NCBI GenBank assembly: GCA_905221605.1
Contig: CAJNDS010002815.1
Location: forward strand, 26,001-90,000
Origin: Symbiodinium natans
Lineage: Eukaryota > Sar > Dinophyceae > Suessiales > Symbiodiniaceae
DNA length: 64,000 bases
Direction of reading: 5' to 3'
Notes under the pieces: model-generated
Told to the model about the DNA's origin: nothing
The model's input: the letters and a program-made list of their open reading frames with translations, nothing else
Databases searched by the model: none
Translations under genes and position numbers: made by a program
Shown: piece after piece, positions 44,728-54,683 of the stretch
Numbering within the stretch: the stretch's first letter is position 1
How the letters are laid out: every line of letters starts with the position of its first letter

Positions 44728-45004
44728 TACTTGGAGGTTCATGGTACTTAGGAACCAATTGTAACTTTACGTCTAACCCACTTAGAAGCCACTTAAGTGC
44801 CCTAATAAGGTTCTAAGTACAGTTATAAGTACAGTTATAACCCTAAGCCCTAAGCCCTAAACCTTAAACCCTAAGTCCTAAACCCTAAACCCTAAACCCT
44901 AAACCCCAAACCCCAAACCCTAAACCCTAAACCCTAAACCCTAAACCCTAAACCCTAAAGCCTAAACCCTAAATAGGTTAATGAGTACCATGAACCTCCA
45001 AGTA
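44728..45004. mobile_element. Hairpin element, family 1, interrupted by a telomere-like array
   Basis: The left arm TACTTGGAGGTTCATGGTAC begins at 44728 and the right arm ends at 45004. The right arm is split after AAGTACAGTTATA by about 135 bp of CCCTAAA-type repeats (about 44839-44974), then resumes with ATAGGTTAATGAGTACC. Confidence 0.85.
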
Positions 45005-45477
45005 AGAATCCCGCATGGGCCCAGCTTGTTGCGGCTGCTTGCAAACCTGGCCGCGCACCTGGGAGAAGTACTAAACCCTAAACCCTAAACCCTAAACCCT
45101 AAACCCTAAACCCTAAACCCTAAACCCTAAACCCTAAACCCTTAAACCCTAAACCCTTAAACCCTAAACCCTAAACCCTAAACCCTAAACCCTAAACCCT
45201 AAACCCTAAACCCTAAACCCTAAACCCCCTGCCGTACGACCGTTTCATGCACAAGTGTGTGCCGCAAGATTGCATGGGCTGTCTGGGCATGGTTTGGGAT
45301 GTTGAGGGTTTAGAGTTTAGGGTTTAGGTGGGATGTTCCTTAATGATAGGGATCATCGTACGGGGGTACTATAGTCTCTAAATGAGAGGGGCCGCCTTAT
45401 AGTCAGACCATATTTTAGAGAAGTGACCATAGCGCTGGGCAACATCTATTCGTTCTGGTGAGTCACTGAGTAGGTTT

Positions 45478-45723
45478 CCTAAACCCTAAACCCTAAACCC
45501 TAAACCCTAAACCCTAAACCCTAAACCCTAAACCCTAAACCCTAAACCCTAAACCCTAAACCCTAAACCCTAAACCCTAAACCCTAAACCCTAAACCCTA
45601 AACCCTAAACCCTAAACCCTAAACCCTAAACCCTAAACCCTAAACCCTAAACCCTAAACCCCTAAACCCCTAAACCCCTAAACCCTAAACCCTAAACCCC
45701 AACCCTAAACCCTAAACCCTAAA
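45478..45723. repeat. (CCCTAAA)n array
   Basis: About 34 units, perfect except for a few 8-bp CCCCTAAA units near the end. Confidence 0.95.
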
Positions 45724-46085
45724 GAGGGGTTCACATTTTCGCGTGACTGAGGGCGAGAAGGAGAGGCCTCGACAAGATTGTAACAGGTGGGGGACATCAT
45801 CTTGCATCTCTGTGTGGACTGGCTTGGAAAAGGCCATAAACCCTAAACCCTAAACCCTAAACCCTCAACCCTGAACCCTGAACCCTGAACCCTAAACCCT
45901 AAACCCTAAACCCTAAACCCTAAACCCTAAACCCTCAAATTCCATTGCGGCAGCTTATCTGCTTCAAGTCTAGGTCCAGGGAACCTTTTTTTTGCGGTGC
46001 CATGGCCTACACACCTTCTGGTCCCAGTGGTGATCGCTGTGTCGGCTTGCACCGCTTGGCTCTCGTGACTTACTGTTGGTTTTGG

Positions 46086-46229
46086 TACTTGGAGGTTCAT
46101 GGTACTTATTAACCAGTGATAGCTGTACTGACAAGTGTACTTATAACCTGATTAGGGCACTTAAGGGGCTTATGAGTGGGTTATAAGTACAGTTAAAATT
46201 GGTTATTAAGTACCATGAACCTCCAAGTA
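46086..46229. mobile_element. Hairpin element, family 1
   Basis: Arms TACTTGGAGGTTCATGGTAC and AAGTACCATGAACCTCCAAGTA are perfectly complementary over the outer 20 bp. It lies about 50 bp before a probable exon at 46275. Confidence 0.85.
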
Positions 46230-46274
46230 GGGAATGAAGGATAGGGTGCCTCACTCCCTTATTCCCGACTGACC

Positions 46275-49200
46275 AACAGTAAGGTGAATGTATGCCAGCA
46301 TCAAGATGGCGTGGTAGAGGACATGATCAACCGAATTTGCAGTGAGAAGTCCCCGGAGGAATGCCCAAGCTTCGTGAGGCTTGAGACGCGGAGTGTGGTT
46401 CCCAAAGGCCGCGAAGGCTCGAACGTGTCCACCACCTCCTACTTGGCAATCAGTGATGACAACGTGGAGCTTGACAACCTGATTGCCGCAGCTCAGGACT
46501 GCAGAGTCCTCCCCCAGTTTCTGAGGGGTTTAGGACCCTACAGTTTAGGGTGAAGCCATGCCAGGTTGATGGTAGTTGCTGTGCACGTGGGTTTGCTGCT
46601 TCGGCACGGGATGCATTGCGAGACTTGCGGCTCTCGTAGCGGAAGCTTGCGCAGCTTCTTTTTTGGGCTCAGGGCTTAGGGTTTAGGGAGGGTTTAGGGT
46701 TGAGGGTCTCCCTAAACCCTGAACCCTAAACCCCTGCAGAGGAAGCGCGTCTGGAAGAGGGCGGGGGCTCACTGTCAGTTCTGGGACGCAGCCCCTTCAA
46801 CACCGAGCGGCTGTCCATCGAAGAGCTGCGACAGGCCGAATGTACGCATGCATGCGGCAAGATGGGTTTCAAGGTTTCAGGGTTTCAGGGTTTCAGGGTT
46901 AGGGTTTAGGGTTGGGGCCATGATTGCATTGCCCCCGTGGTGATGGAAAAAGCAGATTTGTCGAACCAGCCGAAGGCCTAGAGGGTTTGGGGTTTAGGGT
47001 TTAGGGTTTAATAAGAGTGAGAAGGACGTGGTGCTCATACACGAAGCCTCCATACAGCCGTTCCCAAAAGTCCTTGCCCGAAGCTCAGAGCTTTACACAA
47101 AACTCCTGGCACGCTTACCCTAAACCCTAAAGCGCTAAGTAGTCCCGATGATACCTCAATTGATAGACCCGAAACCCGAAACCCTAAATGAAGTATTTGT
47201 GTATCTCCCTATGCCTAAGCCCTACAGTCAATTCCAGAAAGTCGAAACATGGTTGAAGGATGATTAGAGCTGGGATTCCCTTTAGATACCTTTTGGGGTA
47301 TGGGGATAAGCCCTAAACCCTCAGCCCTAAACCCTAAACCCTAAACCCTAAACCCTAAACCCTAAACCCTAAACCCTAACCCTGAACCCTGAACCCTGAA
47401 CCCTAAACCCTAAACCCTAAGGTTCCCTTGTTGCCGCCAGGTGGTGCGGCGCCAGGACATCCGCGGCATTGCAGCGTGGTGCAAGCCGCGGCAACTAGCA
47501 TGGCTTTGTGGGTTTAGGCTCAACGCGGAAGCCCGCCCGAAAGCCCTAAACCCCAAACCCTGAACCCTAAACCCTAAACCCCAAACCCTAAACCCTAAAC
47601 CCTAAAGCCCAAGCTTCGAAAGCCCTAAACCCTCAAGCCCCACCCTGAAGCCCCCAAACCTTATCAGCCCCTGAAGCCCCGAAATCCCCAACCCCTCTAC
47701 GCGCCCCAACCCTACACCCTGAACTGATCCAAGGCAGCCAAGGTTCACAGGGTTCCCAAAAACCAAAGAACCTAGAAACCAATATTCGGAGGTACCTTGA
47801 ACCTCAAACGCTGAACATGAGAAGGTTCAAGCCTGAAACCCCTACAGCCCCAGCTTCAAGTGTTAAACCCGAGACCCGCAACCCGAAGCCCCAAACCCCT
47901 AAACCCTACACCCTAAACCCTGAAACCCTAAGCCCTAAGCCCTAAGCCCTAAGCCTTAAGCCCCAAACCTAAACCCTAAACTCTAGCCCTAACCCTAAAC
48001 CCTAAACCCTAAACTCTAGCCCTAAACCCTCAAACCCTCAGGTGCAACCTCCTAGTGGCCGCGGGCATGGCGGCCGTTGGCCTCGCCACGGACAGCAGCG
48101 CCACAGTGGTGGCCAGCATGTCACCTGGACAGCTGAACCCTAAACCCTAAACCCTAAACCCTAAACCCTAAACCCTAAACCCTAAACCCTAAGTCTAAAC
48201 CCTTAACCCTAAACCCGAAACCTGGCATAGCGTGAGATGGCTTTCAGCGACAAGCGCACAAACAACTTGTGGTGGTTTCCGAAATTAGGGTACCTTACTG
48301 GGGTCCTTATGAAAAGGGAATCCTATAATTTGGGGGTGTATTTTAGGGGTCCCCTATTTTCGTAAAGTCCCTTATATAGGAGGATTAGCCTTGCATTGGT
48401 CTTCCCAAGGGTTTATGCGTCGCTTCAGTGCAGCCTTCGTCAGCCTTCGTTTCCTTCTAGAGGAAGCCTGACGTTGTGACCTTCCTGCTGCTCTGAAATT
48501 CAGGGTTTAGGGTTTAGGGTTTAGGGTTTAGGGTTTAGGGTTTAGGGTTTAGGGTTTAGGGTTTAGGGTTTGAAAGAAAAGTCCTACTCATCAGCGCGAA
48601 GGCTAGCTCCAGTCTTCTCACCTCCCTGTCGCCAGGCTGATCTCTCCATTGATGTCCCCGATCATTCAGCTGTCTTTTTCCCTGGTAGACTGGTCCCTCT
48701 GGAAAGAGAGGAGCTTCATGACGAATGCCTTCCGCGACGCTGGGTTGATATGTGTTACGGAACTTAAGCCTAAGCTTCTGAAGGGACTAAAGGAGGGACT
48801 CTTGTAAGGGACCTCAGGGGTGAGTTGGGGATTTAGGGGCTCCTTCGGTTCTGTTGTGACTATAACAGGTTTATGTAGGGGTTATATAGGGGCCTATTTT
48901 GGGGAATATGATTAAGGGTCCCTTCTAGCCTTAGACCCCCTTAACAGCTACCACAGCTACCATAGTAGTGAAACCCTAATGCCCAAGGAAGACTGCATTT
49001 CAGCTCCCCAGAGGGCCTCAGAGTGGCCCCGTACTCCACTCCTCTTGGGTTCGGTTCCCTCCAAGGCCCTATCAAACGAAAAGGGCACCCTTGTTTTTCG
49101 AAACCCCTAAACCCTAAACCCTAAACCCCAAGCCCCAAACCCTAAACCCCAAACCCTAAACCCTAAACCTCCAAACCCTGACCTTTCCCGACGAAACCTC

Positions 49201-51688
49201 CGCCCCACCGCCGCCTCAAACCGTCCTGGGGTCTCCCTGTGGTGGATCCCCCGACGCCGTCTTTTCTGCCTTTGCTTGCCGCGCCGCACCCCGCATCGCG
49301 ACCCGCCCGTTTGAAGACCTAAAGGAGAACCCAAACCCCGAGGGGTGTTTAAGAAAAATCAAACCAACCCAAGGACTTCTTCTTCGCGGTGCTGGGCTGC
49401 GTCTCCGTTGGGTTAGCGTTGGGACCTGCCTTTCTCTGGGCCCGCATGGACGAAAGCTGGCACTGGCCCACACAGGAGATGGACAGTCGGACGCTAGGTT
49501 TGTGCTTTTTTCCTAGGAACCCTAAACCCTAAACCCTAAACCCTAAACCCTAAACCCTAAACCCTAAACCCTAAACCCTAAACCCTAAACCCGAAACCCG
49601 AAACCCTAAACCCTAAATCCTAAACCCCTTTTTTCAGAGGGTCTTGAGGGCCATCCTAGTTTGTGGAAGCAGCGACACAAAGATTGACAACACGTCAAGA
49701 AAGCGCACGCCCAAGGTCCCCCGTTTTGTTTGTTTTCAGGGTTTAGGGCTTTGTAGGGAAAATGTCTCTGTTCCAGTACTAGACATCATAAAGCCGTAGG
49801 TCGGAAAGCCTTTAAGCCCCATGCCCTAAACCCTGTAAGCCTTCAGCCCGAAAGCCTAACAACGGTTCCCCCAGTCGAGGACGCACGTCTATGCCCCAAG
49901 CTAAACCCTAAACCTTGTACCTTAAACCCGAAACCATAAACCCTAAACCCCCAAAACCTTCAGCCCTAGCAAGGGTTCCCCAGCCGAGGACGCACGTCTA
50001 TAGAACCTTGGTTCCGGGAACCATCATCTCGATCGTGTCTGGCATCGGGGTCGCAAACGGCCTGCGGAACCGTGGCATCAACGCCCTGGTTGCCGGGTTG
50101 CCATTGAGGAGCTTAGGTTACCATAAGATGGATATAGGGTTCAGGGTTCAGGGTTTAGGGTTTAGGGTTCAGCGTTTAGGGTTTGCGGCTTAGGGTTTAG
50201 GGAGCTGAAGCTACCATAAGACGGATCTGAAGAAGAAGTCTATGGTTTCCTTGTAATGCTGGCTTAACTTGCGTCATTTGGGTAGGTCAAACCCGCTCGC
50301 AGACCTTAAGCCCTAAGCCCTGAACCCTAAAAGCTAAGCCTAAACCCCTCCGCCCTGAAACCCCATACCCTAACCCCTGAACCCTGAGCCCTGAACCCTC
50401 AACCCTAAAACCCTACACCCTAAAGCCGAAACCCTAAACCCAGGTTGGCGTCGCGATAAGCGCCTCGCTGCGCCCTGTCTGCGCTCGGCTTTTGCCTGCT
50501 GAGTGTTTTTGCCACCCCAAACGGCTTTGGGGGTTCAGGGTTTAGGGTTCAGGGTTTAGGGGCTAGGGTTTAGGGTTTAGGGTTCAGGGTTCAGGGTTTA
50601 GGGTTTAGGGGTTTAGGGGTTTAGGGATGTTTAGGGTTCAGGGGTTTGCGGGTTTTGTCTATTTGAGTTTGGGGGTTCAGGGTTTAGGGTTGCGGGCTTC
50701 AGGGATGTTTAGGGTTTGGGGGTTTGGGGGTTTATCTAATTGAGTTTGGGGTTCAAGGTTAGGGTTCAGGGCTTTAGGGTTTAGGGACTTAGGGGTTTGG
50801 GGTGGAGGGTTGAGGGCTTCAGTGTGTGTAGCGACTTGAAGGTTCACAGGCATGAAGTTGGCCCTGCTTGCTTCCTTCACCCCTGAGAGCCCAACAGTCC
50901 CTGCACTTCATTCGCGGTACATACGTATCCTTAACTATGGAAGACAGGCAGTTCAGGGGTATTGGGCTACCTTGAACTCTAAACTCATCCACCCTAAACC
51001 CTAAACCCTGAACCCCTAAACCCTAAACACCTAAACCTCTAACCCCAAGCCCTAAACCCTAAACCCTCAGCCCTAAACACCTAAACCCTAAACACTCTGA
51101 ATCCCTAAACGCCTCTCTGGGTTCGTGCAGGTTGCCGCCTTTGGTGAACAGCGGAATCTACATGGCCTGGGGCCTCTTGCGAAGCGGCTCGGAGGCGGAG
51201 GTCGTGCAGGCCCGCTTCCGCAACCAGGCTGCCCCAAGCAAACCGTATTCCTGGTACGGGTTTAGGATTTAGGCTATTAGGGTTCAGGGTTTACGGTTCA
51301 GGGTTCTGGCTTTCAGGGTTCAAGGGTTTAAGGGTTTAAGGGTTTGAGGTTTAATTGGGATTGAGGGTGGCAAGCTGCCTTGAAAGAGGCTATTACTACC
51401 CTAAACCCTAGACCTAAACCCTAGACCCTAAACCCTAAACCCCAAACCCCCTAAACCCCCTAAACCCCCTAAACCCCCTAAACCCCCTAAACCCTAAACC
51501 CTAAGCTCTTCACCCTAAGCCCTAAGCCCTAAACCCTGAGCAACCTAGGCAAAGGCTGCGTCAGCTTCATGCTCACGATGATCAACGTGCTGGGCGTGAT
51601 CGTGAGCTCTGCGATCTGGTTTCGCATCCGGGGTGTGGGAACCACTGCGGAGAAGAAGGGCGCGTCGGCGCCGCTGCTGGCCGCTTAG
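46275..51688 (+). CDS. Unidentified multi-exon gene, C-terminal part a membrane protein
   Basis: Islands of non-repetitive, protein-like sequence separated by telomere-like arrays: about 46275-46526 (polar, MINRICSEKSPEECPSF), 46741-46843 (SLSVLGRSPFNTERLSIEEL), 47013-47106, 47433-47500, 48044-48128 (CNLLVAAGMAAVGLATDSS), 49374-49498 (FFFAVLGCVSVGLALGPAF, AAG acceptor and GTTTGT donor), about 50002-50117 (TIISIVSGIGVANGLRNRG), 51131-51254 (PPLVNSGIYMAWGLLRSG) and about 51548-51688 (SFMLTMINVLGVIVSSAIWF, stop TAG 51686-51688). At least four candidate transmembrane helices fit a polytopic membrane protein ending in a short cytosolic tail. Exon limits and phases are not all resolved, and whether all belong to one gene is uncertain. 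The start is not found; further candidate exons lie near 42873-42951 and 45005-45062. I do not recognise the family. Confidence 0.45.
48274..48395. mobile_element. Family 4 element (TTTCCGAAATT start), copy 1
   Basis: GGTTTCCGAAATTAGGGTACC...GGGGTCCTTAT...TATTTTCGTAAA is shared in order with 61044-61190. It is partly self-complementary (GGTACCTTACTGGGG; TATTTTCG). Confidence 0.65.
49840..50001. repeat. CCCTAAA-type insert between about 45-bp direct repeats
   Basis: Left copy 49840-49892 and right copy 49957-50001 share CCTTCAGCCC, then GGTTCCCC and CGAGGACGCACGTCTAT. The sequence between consists of degenerate CCCTAAA repeats. The right copy directly precedes a probable exon. Confidence 0.8.
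50108..50226. repeat. TTTAGGG-type insert between diverged 26-bp direct repeats
   Basis: GGAGCTTAGGTTACCATAAG at 50108 and GGAGCTGAAGCTACCATAAG at 50201 (22 of 26 positions identical over the full repeat) flank about 67 bp of TTCAGGG/TTTAGGG units. GT in the left copy and AG in the right copy could serve as splice sites. Confidence 0.75.
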
Positions 51689-52151
51689 TGACGGAGCATG
51701 AAGAACAGGGGTTTAGGGTTTAGGGTTTAGGGTTCTTATAAGAATTCCGAAGGAGTTTATAGAATGAGTATAAGCAAAATGCGCATTCTGGTGCAATGAT
51801 TAGGCCGCTAAATTCGCCAGTCACGAAACCCCCAGGCTTCTGGACGCCCCCTTGAGCAGCAGGACCCCGAACCTCCCATACCCAAACCCTCCAAACCCTC
51901 ACCCCCATTCGGGTCTAGGTGTCGGGTTTAGGGCTTAAGGGCGTTAAGGGTTAAGGGTTTAGGGTTTAGGGTTTAGGGCTACTGCGCGATGGGCTTGTCC
52001 ATCTGATTGTAGCACTTTCTGTTGCACAGAGAGACTCCCAGTGACGCTCCGCTGCCCACTGCGATCGCTTTCATATGATCGGCTGCCAGAAAATGCCGGC
52101 ATCTGGGTTCCTGTGTTTCCGGGTTTAGGATTCGCAGCCGGCGTCGGAGAA

Positions 52152-52312
52152 CTCTAACTCTAACTCTAACTCGAACTCTAACTCTAACTCTAACTCCCAC
52201 TCTCACTCTCACTCTCACTCCCACTCTCACTCTCACTCTCAGTCTCACTGTCGCTCTCGCTCGCACTCTCACTCTCACGCTCACGCTCACTCTGACTCTG
52301 ACTCTGACTCTG

Positions 52313-52373
<61 letters not shown>

Positions 52374-52445
52374 CTCTGACTGACTCTACCTCTAACTCTG
52401 ACTGACTCTGACTGTGATTCTACCTCTAGCTCTGACTCTGACGCT
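52152..52445. repeat. Evolving hexamer array (CTCTNN)n
   Basis: Runs of CTCTAA, then CTCTCA, then CTCTGG, then CTCTGA units follow each other, each a homogeneous block of the same hexamer frame. The Ser/Glu and Val/Arg repeat ORFs here are artefacts. Confidence 0.9.
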
Positions 52446-53295
52446 AGCTCTAGGGCCAAGGTAATAATCTCCGAGATACAATGCCACACAAATGCGACAC
52501 TAATGCGACACTACTGCAACACCATGACTCCTCTTCTTGGTTCGCTGGTTCTTGTCGCTCTTGGCGCACGTTGAATGTCCGCATTCACTGTCAACGGTGA
52601 AGTGGCGGAGTCAAGGCGAGTAAGGCTCCCAACTCAAAATCTTGCCTTCCGCCATGCGCTGCCGCCCCCTTCCTCGCCTCTGTCCCGGTAGGCACCGTTC
52701 CTGAGTGAGAGCCGACGGGGCCGGCCAGCGCAGGAGACAGCCAGCACAGCGCACCGCTTCCCAACGGGCTCGGGTTTAAGGAAATGGGTGGCTCACTTGC
52801 AAGTTCGCAGTCCTTCAACTCAGTGGGGTTTCGGTGAGAGAAAGGCGCAGGGCCATGATTGCGATGCACATCTCTGAGGTCTTCCTGCCTGTGGTCCTAC
52901 CGTCCGGAAAGCCCCTTGAGAATGCACAGAAATTGGAACCTCAAGCCCTACCTATATACCCTTGAAACCTGAAGCCCTAAACACATTTAGGGCCGTTGCC
53001 CTGAGTGTACCATTCGAGCAGATGGCCAGTAACCCAGTTGGTATGGAAGCAGCCCGCTGACAATCGAAGTGCTTTGGCATTGCAAAACCCAAACCCGGAA
53101 CCCTCCAGTGGCGGGTGAGAGACATGATTTTGTGCGCATGAAAATCATGCCTCCCACCTTGAAGCTTCCGGGAACTTAGTAAGTAGGCCGGAACAGTCGG
53201 CCAATCAATCTCCTGACTTGGGTCCCAAGGTTTATCCGGATTTTTTCAGCTTCGTGCATGCTCACAGTCAGCAGAGCGCATGTCAGTCAGAATCT

Positions 53296-53495
53296 CCCTA
53301 GCTCTAGCTCTAGCTCTAGCTCCAGCTCCAGCTCTAGCTCTAGCTCTAGCTCTCGCGCTAACTCGAACACTAAGACTAAGACTAAGACTGAGACTAAGAC
53401 TAAGACTAAGACTAGGACTAGGACTGAGACTGAGACTGAGGGTGAGACTGAGACGAACACTAGCACTGACACTGACACTGACGCTGACAGCAGCT
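53296..53495. repeat. Evolving hexamer array (CTAGCT, then ACTAAG, then ACTGAG)n
   Basis: About 200 bp of 6-bp units that change stepwise from CTAGCT to CCAGCT, ACTAAG, ACTAGG, ACTGAG and ACTGAC. Poly-Leu, poly-Ser and poly-Thr ORFs follow from it. Confidence 0.9.
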
Positions 53496-54221
53496 AGCAG
53501 CTAGCAGTTAACAGCTAACGGCTAACAGCCAACACACCAAATCAGTAGCACGAACTAAGGCCACTGACACAAGCGGCAAATTTCGAAACCTAAGACTGAC
53601 ACAAGCACCCTAAACCCTAAACCCTAAACCCTAAACCCTAAACCCTAAACCCTAAACCCTAAACCCTAAACCCTAAACCCTAAACCCTAAACCAACACGA
53701 AACCTTCATGCAGGGTTTGGGCCCCTAGGAACAGGTTTTGTGAGCACCTGCGGGCCCCAAGAGTCCAACCCCCCAATGTTGATGCGTTCAGTTTTAGAAG
53801 TAAGGGTTTGGGGCTTGAGGCTCAGGGCTTAGGGCTTAGGACCTAGGGTTTAGGGCTTAGGGCTTAGGGTTTAGGGATTCGGGTTAGGCTCACAAGACGC
53901 TTCATGGGTGCTTTACCACGCGTGAATTCCTTGCAACTACCCCATGATCCCCCACCTAGAGCTCGAGTGTCGGGGCCACTCTCGACCTTGAATTCTCAAC
54001 TAGGTAGGGTTAGGGTTTAGGGTTATTGGGTTCCAAAGGATCACAATTAGGAATCTGTTTAGAGGTGGTAAAGAGCCAACCTGGTCAATCGTCGTCGAGA
54101 AGTCTTGCTCAAGCTTCCTTTGGCCAACGCCCCGCTCTTGACTCTCGCTTCTCTGAGCGCTCGCCATGGCCACAGTGACGTGCACCGCGGAGATGGAGAC
54201 TTGCTCCGACCTCGGCGCCCA

Positions 54222-54314
54222 TGCGAAAGACACCTGGTTTAGGTTTTAGGGTTTCGGGTTTAGGGTTTAGGGTTTAGGGTTTAGGGTTTAGGGTTTAGTG
54301 CGAAAGACACCTGG
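54222..54314. repeat. TTTAGGG array between perfect 16-bp direct repeats
   Basis: TGCGAAAGACACCTGG occurs at 54222-54237 and 54299-54314. The 61 bp between are TTTAGGG-type repeats. Confidence 0.9.
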
Positions 54315-54683
54315 ATGCCTTGTTGGGTGGAGGGGTTGAAGCAGAAATACCTGAGCCTGAAACCCAAAAAACCTAAGCACGAAACCCTGAGCCCTAAGTC
54401 CTGAAACCACTAAGGCCCTAGACCCTAAACCCTAACCCTAAGTTTAAGCGAGTTGGTATCCTGTTTTTGTTTGGGCGCAGGTTTAGGGCTTCAGGCGGAC
54501 TAGGCTCCGGGCGGAGACCCCTCTTAAGATCCTATCCGTTTCCTTCTTGGTTCCGTTAAATCCGGGCCTTGCCCGGAGGGTCGAAAGTCCCAAGCATCCG
54601 GAATCCCACCCTCCTAGGGTTTGGGGCCTGCGAGACCTTAAACCCTCAACCCCATTAACGGAGCCCCTAAACCCCAAGGCCTG

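Noticed and set aside
46660-46690. Spliced-leader relic (TTTTTTGGGCTCAGGG)
   Set aside because: It resembles the end of the dinoflagellate spliced leader only loosely; the core ATTTTGGCTCAAG is not present.
52190-52489. Ser/Glu and Arg/Val repeat proteins
   Set aside because: They are translations of a hexamer repeat in all frames on both strands.
53258-53504. Poly-Ser, poly-Leu and Thr-rich ORFs
   Set aside because: Same reason: a simple repeat without start context or flanking coding sequence.
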